Assembly: GCA_938020565.1 (NCBI GenBank)
Contig: CALIHP010000030.1
Location: forward strand, 1-20,660
Reading direction: 5' to 3'
Origin: an uncultured Anaerolineaceae bacterium
GTDB lineage: Bacteria > Chloroflexota > Anaerolineae > Anaerolineales > Anaerolineaceae
DNA length: 20,660 bases
Position numbers and translations under genes: made by a program. A model generated the notes under the pieces. That model was given only the letters and a program-made list of their open reading frames with translations. It was not told where the DNA came from and made no database searches. Position 1 is the first letter of the stretch. Each line of letters starts with the position of its first letter. Below are positions 20,577 to 20,660 of this stretch, one piece after another.

Positions 20577-20660
20577 GGATATAAGGCCGAAAAGCGACGA
20601 TCGGATATCGCCTACCTAAACACTCGATTATTAACGAAAATACGTCCGACAACGCAGACG

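Overview
The window looks like a piece of a bacterial chromosome of moderately high G+C, probably from an anaerobic Anaerolineae-type Chloroflexota. That assignment is inference. It rests mainly on the surface protein at 1567-2658, which carries long Thr/Pro (TPT-type) tracts common in that group. Clostridia-like small genes also occur here (LytTR/DUF3021, a CxCPxC protein, DUF4179-type anti-sigma sensor domains). I see no tRNA, rRNA, CRISPR array, transposase or prophage gene.

Layout. (1) 195-4289, minus strand: a probable four-gene unit read right to left. It encodes a polytopic GT-C-like membrane protein, a TPT-repeat membrane protein, a PHP-domain phosphoesterase and an SGNH/GDSL esterase; the last two overlap as ATGA. 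(2) 4609-6944, plus strand: a LytTR regulator with its DUF3021 membrane partner, closed by a strong terminator; then a flavin-reductase-like protein and an HdeD/DUF308 membrane protein, closed by a second terminator. (3) 7029-10833, minus strand: a pyrimidine operon pyrB-pyrI-pyrC-pyrF. It has a near-consensus promoter, a 20-codon leader peptide and an intrinsic terminator directly before pyrB, the layout of an attenuator that couples translation to transcription. (4) 10951-11301, minus strand: a small CxCPxC protein. (5) 11423-20458, minus strand: an ECF-type sigma factor, its zinc-binding anti-sigma factor, a secreted partner protein, and three large secreted paralogues.

The last block is the most unusual. 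The extracytoplasmic part of the anti-sigma factor (module A) and the secreted 344-residue protein next to it (module B) together correspond to one full-length A+B protein. Three such A+B proteins, each with its own signal peptide, follow downstream. Every B module has a run of exactly seven glycines and conserved cysteine pairs. A clear ECF-type promoter (GGAAC, 17 bp, CGTC) lies before the paralogue array. The sequence therefore suggests a sigma/anti-sigma circuit whose sensor domain was split, duplicated and released as secreted proteins, probably under control of the same sigma factor. What it senses cannot be read from the sequence.

Two gene starts are TTG codons chosen by their ribosome binding sites (PHP protein and sigma factor). 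Intergenic stretches are short except 4290-4608 and 10613-10950, both described below.
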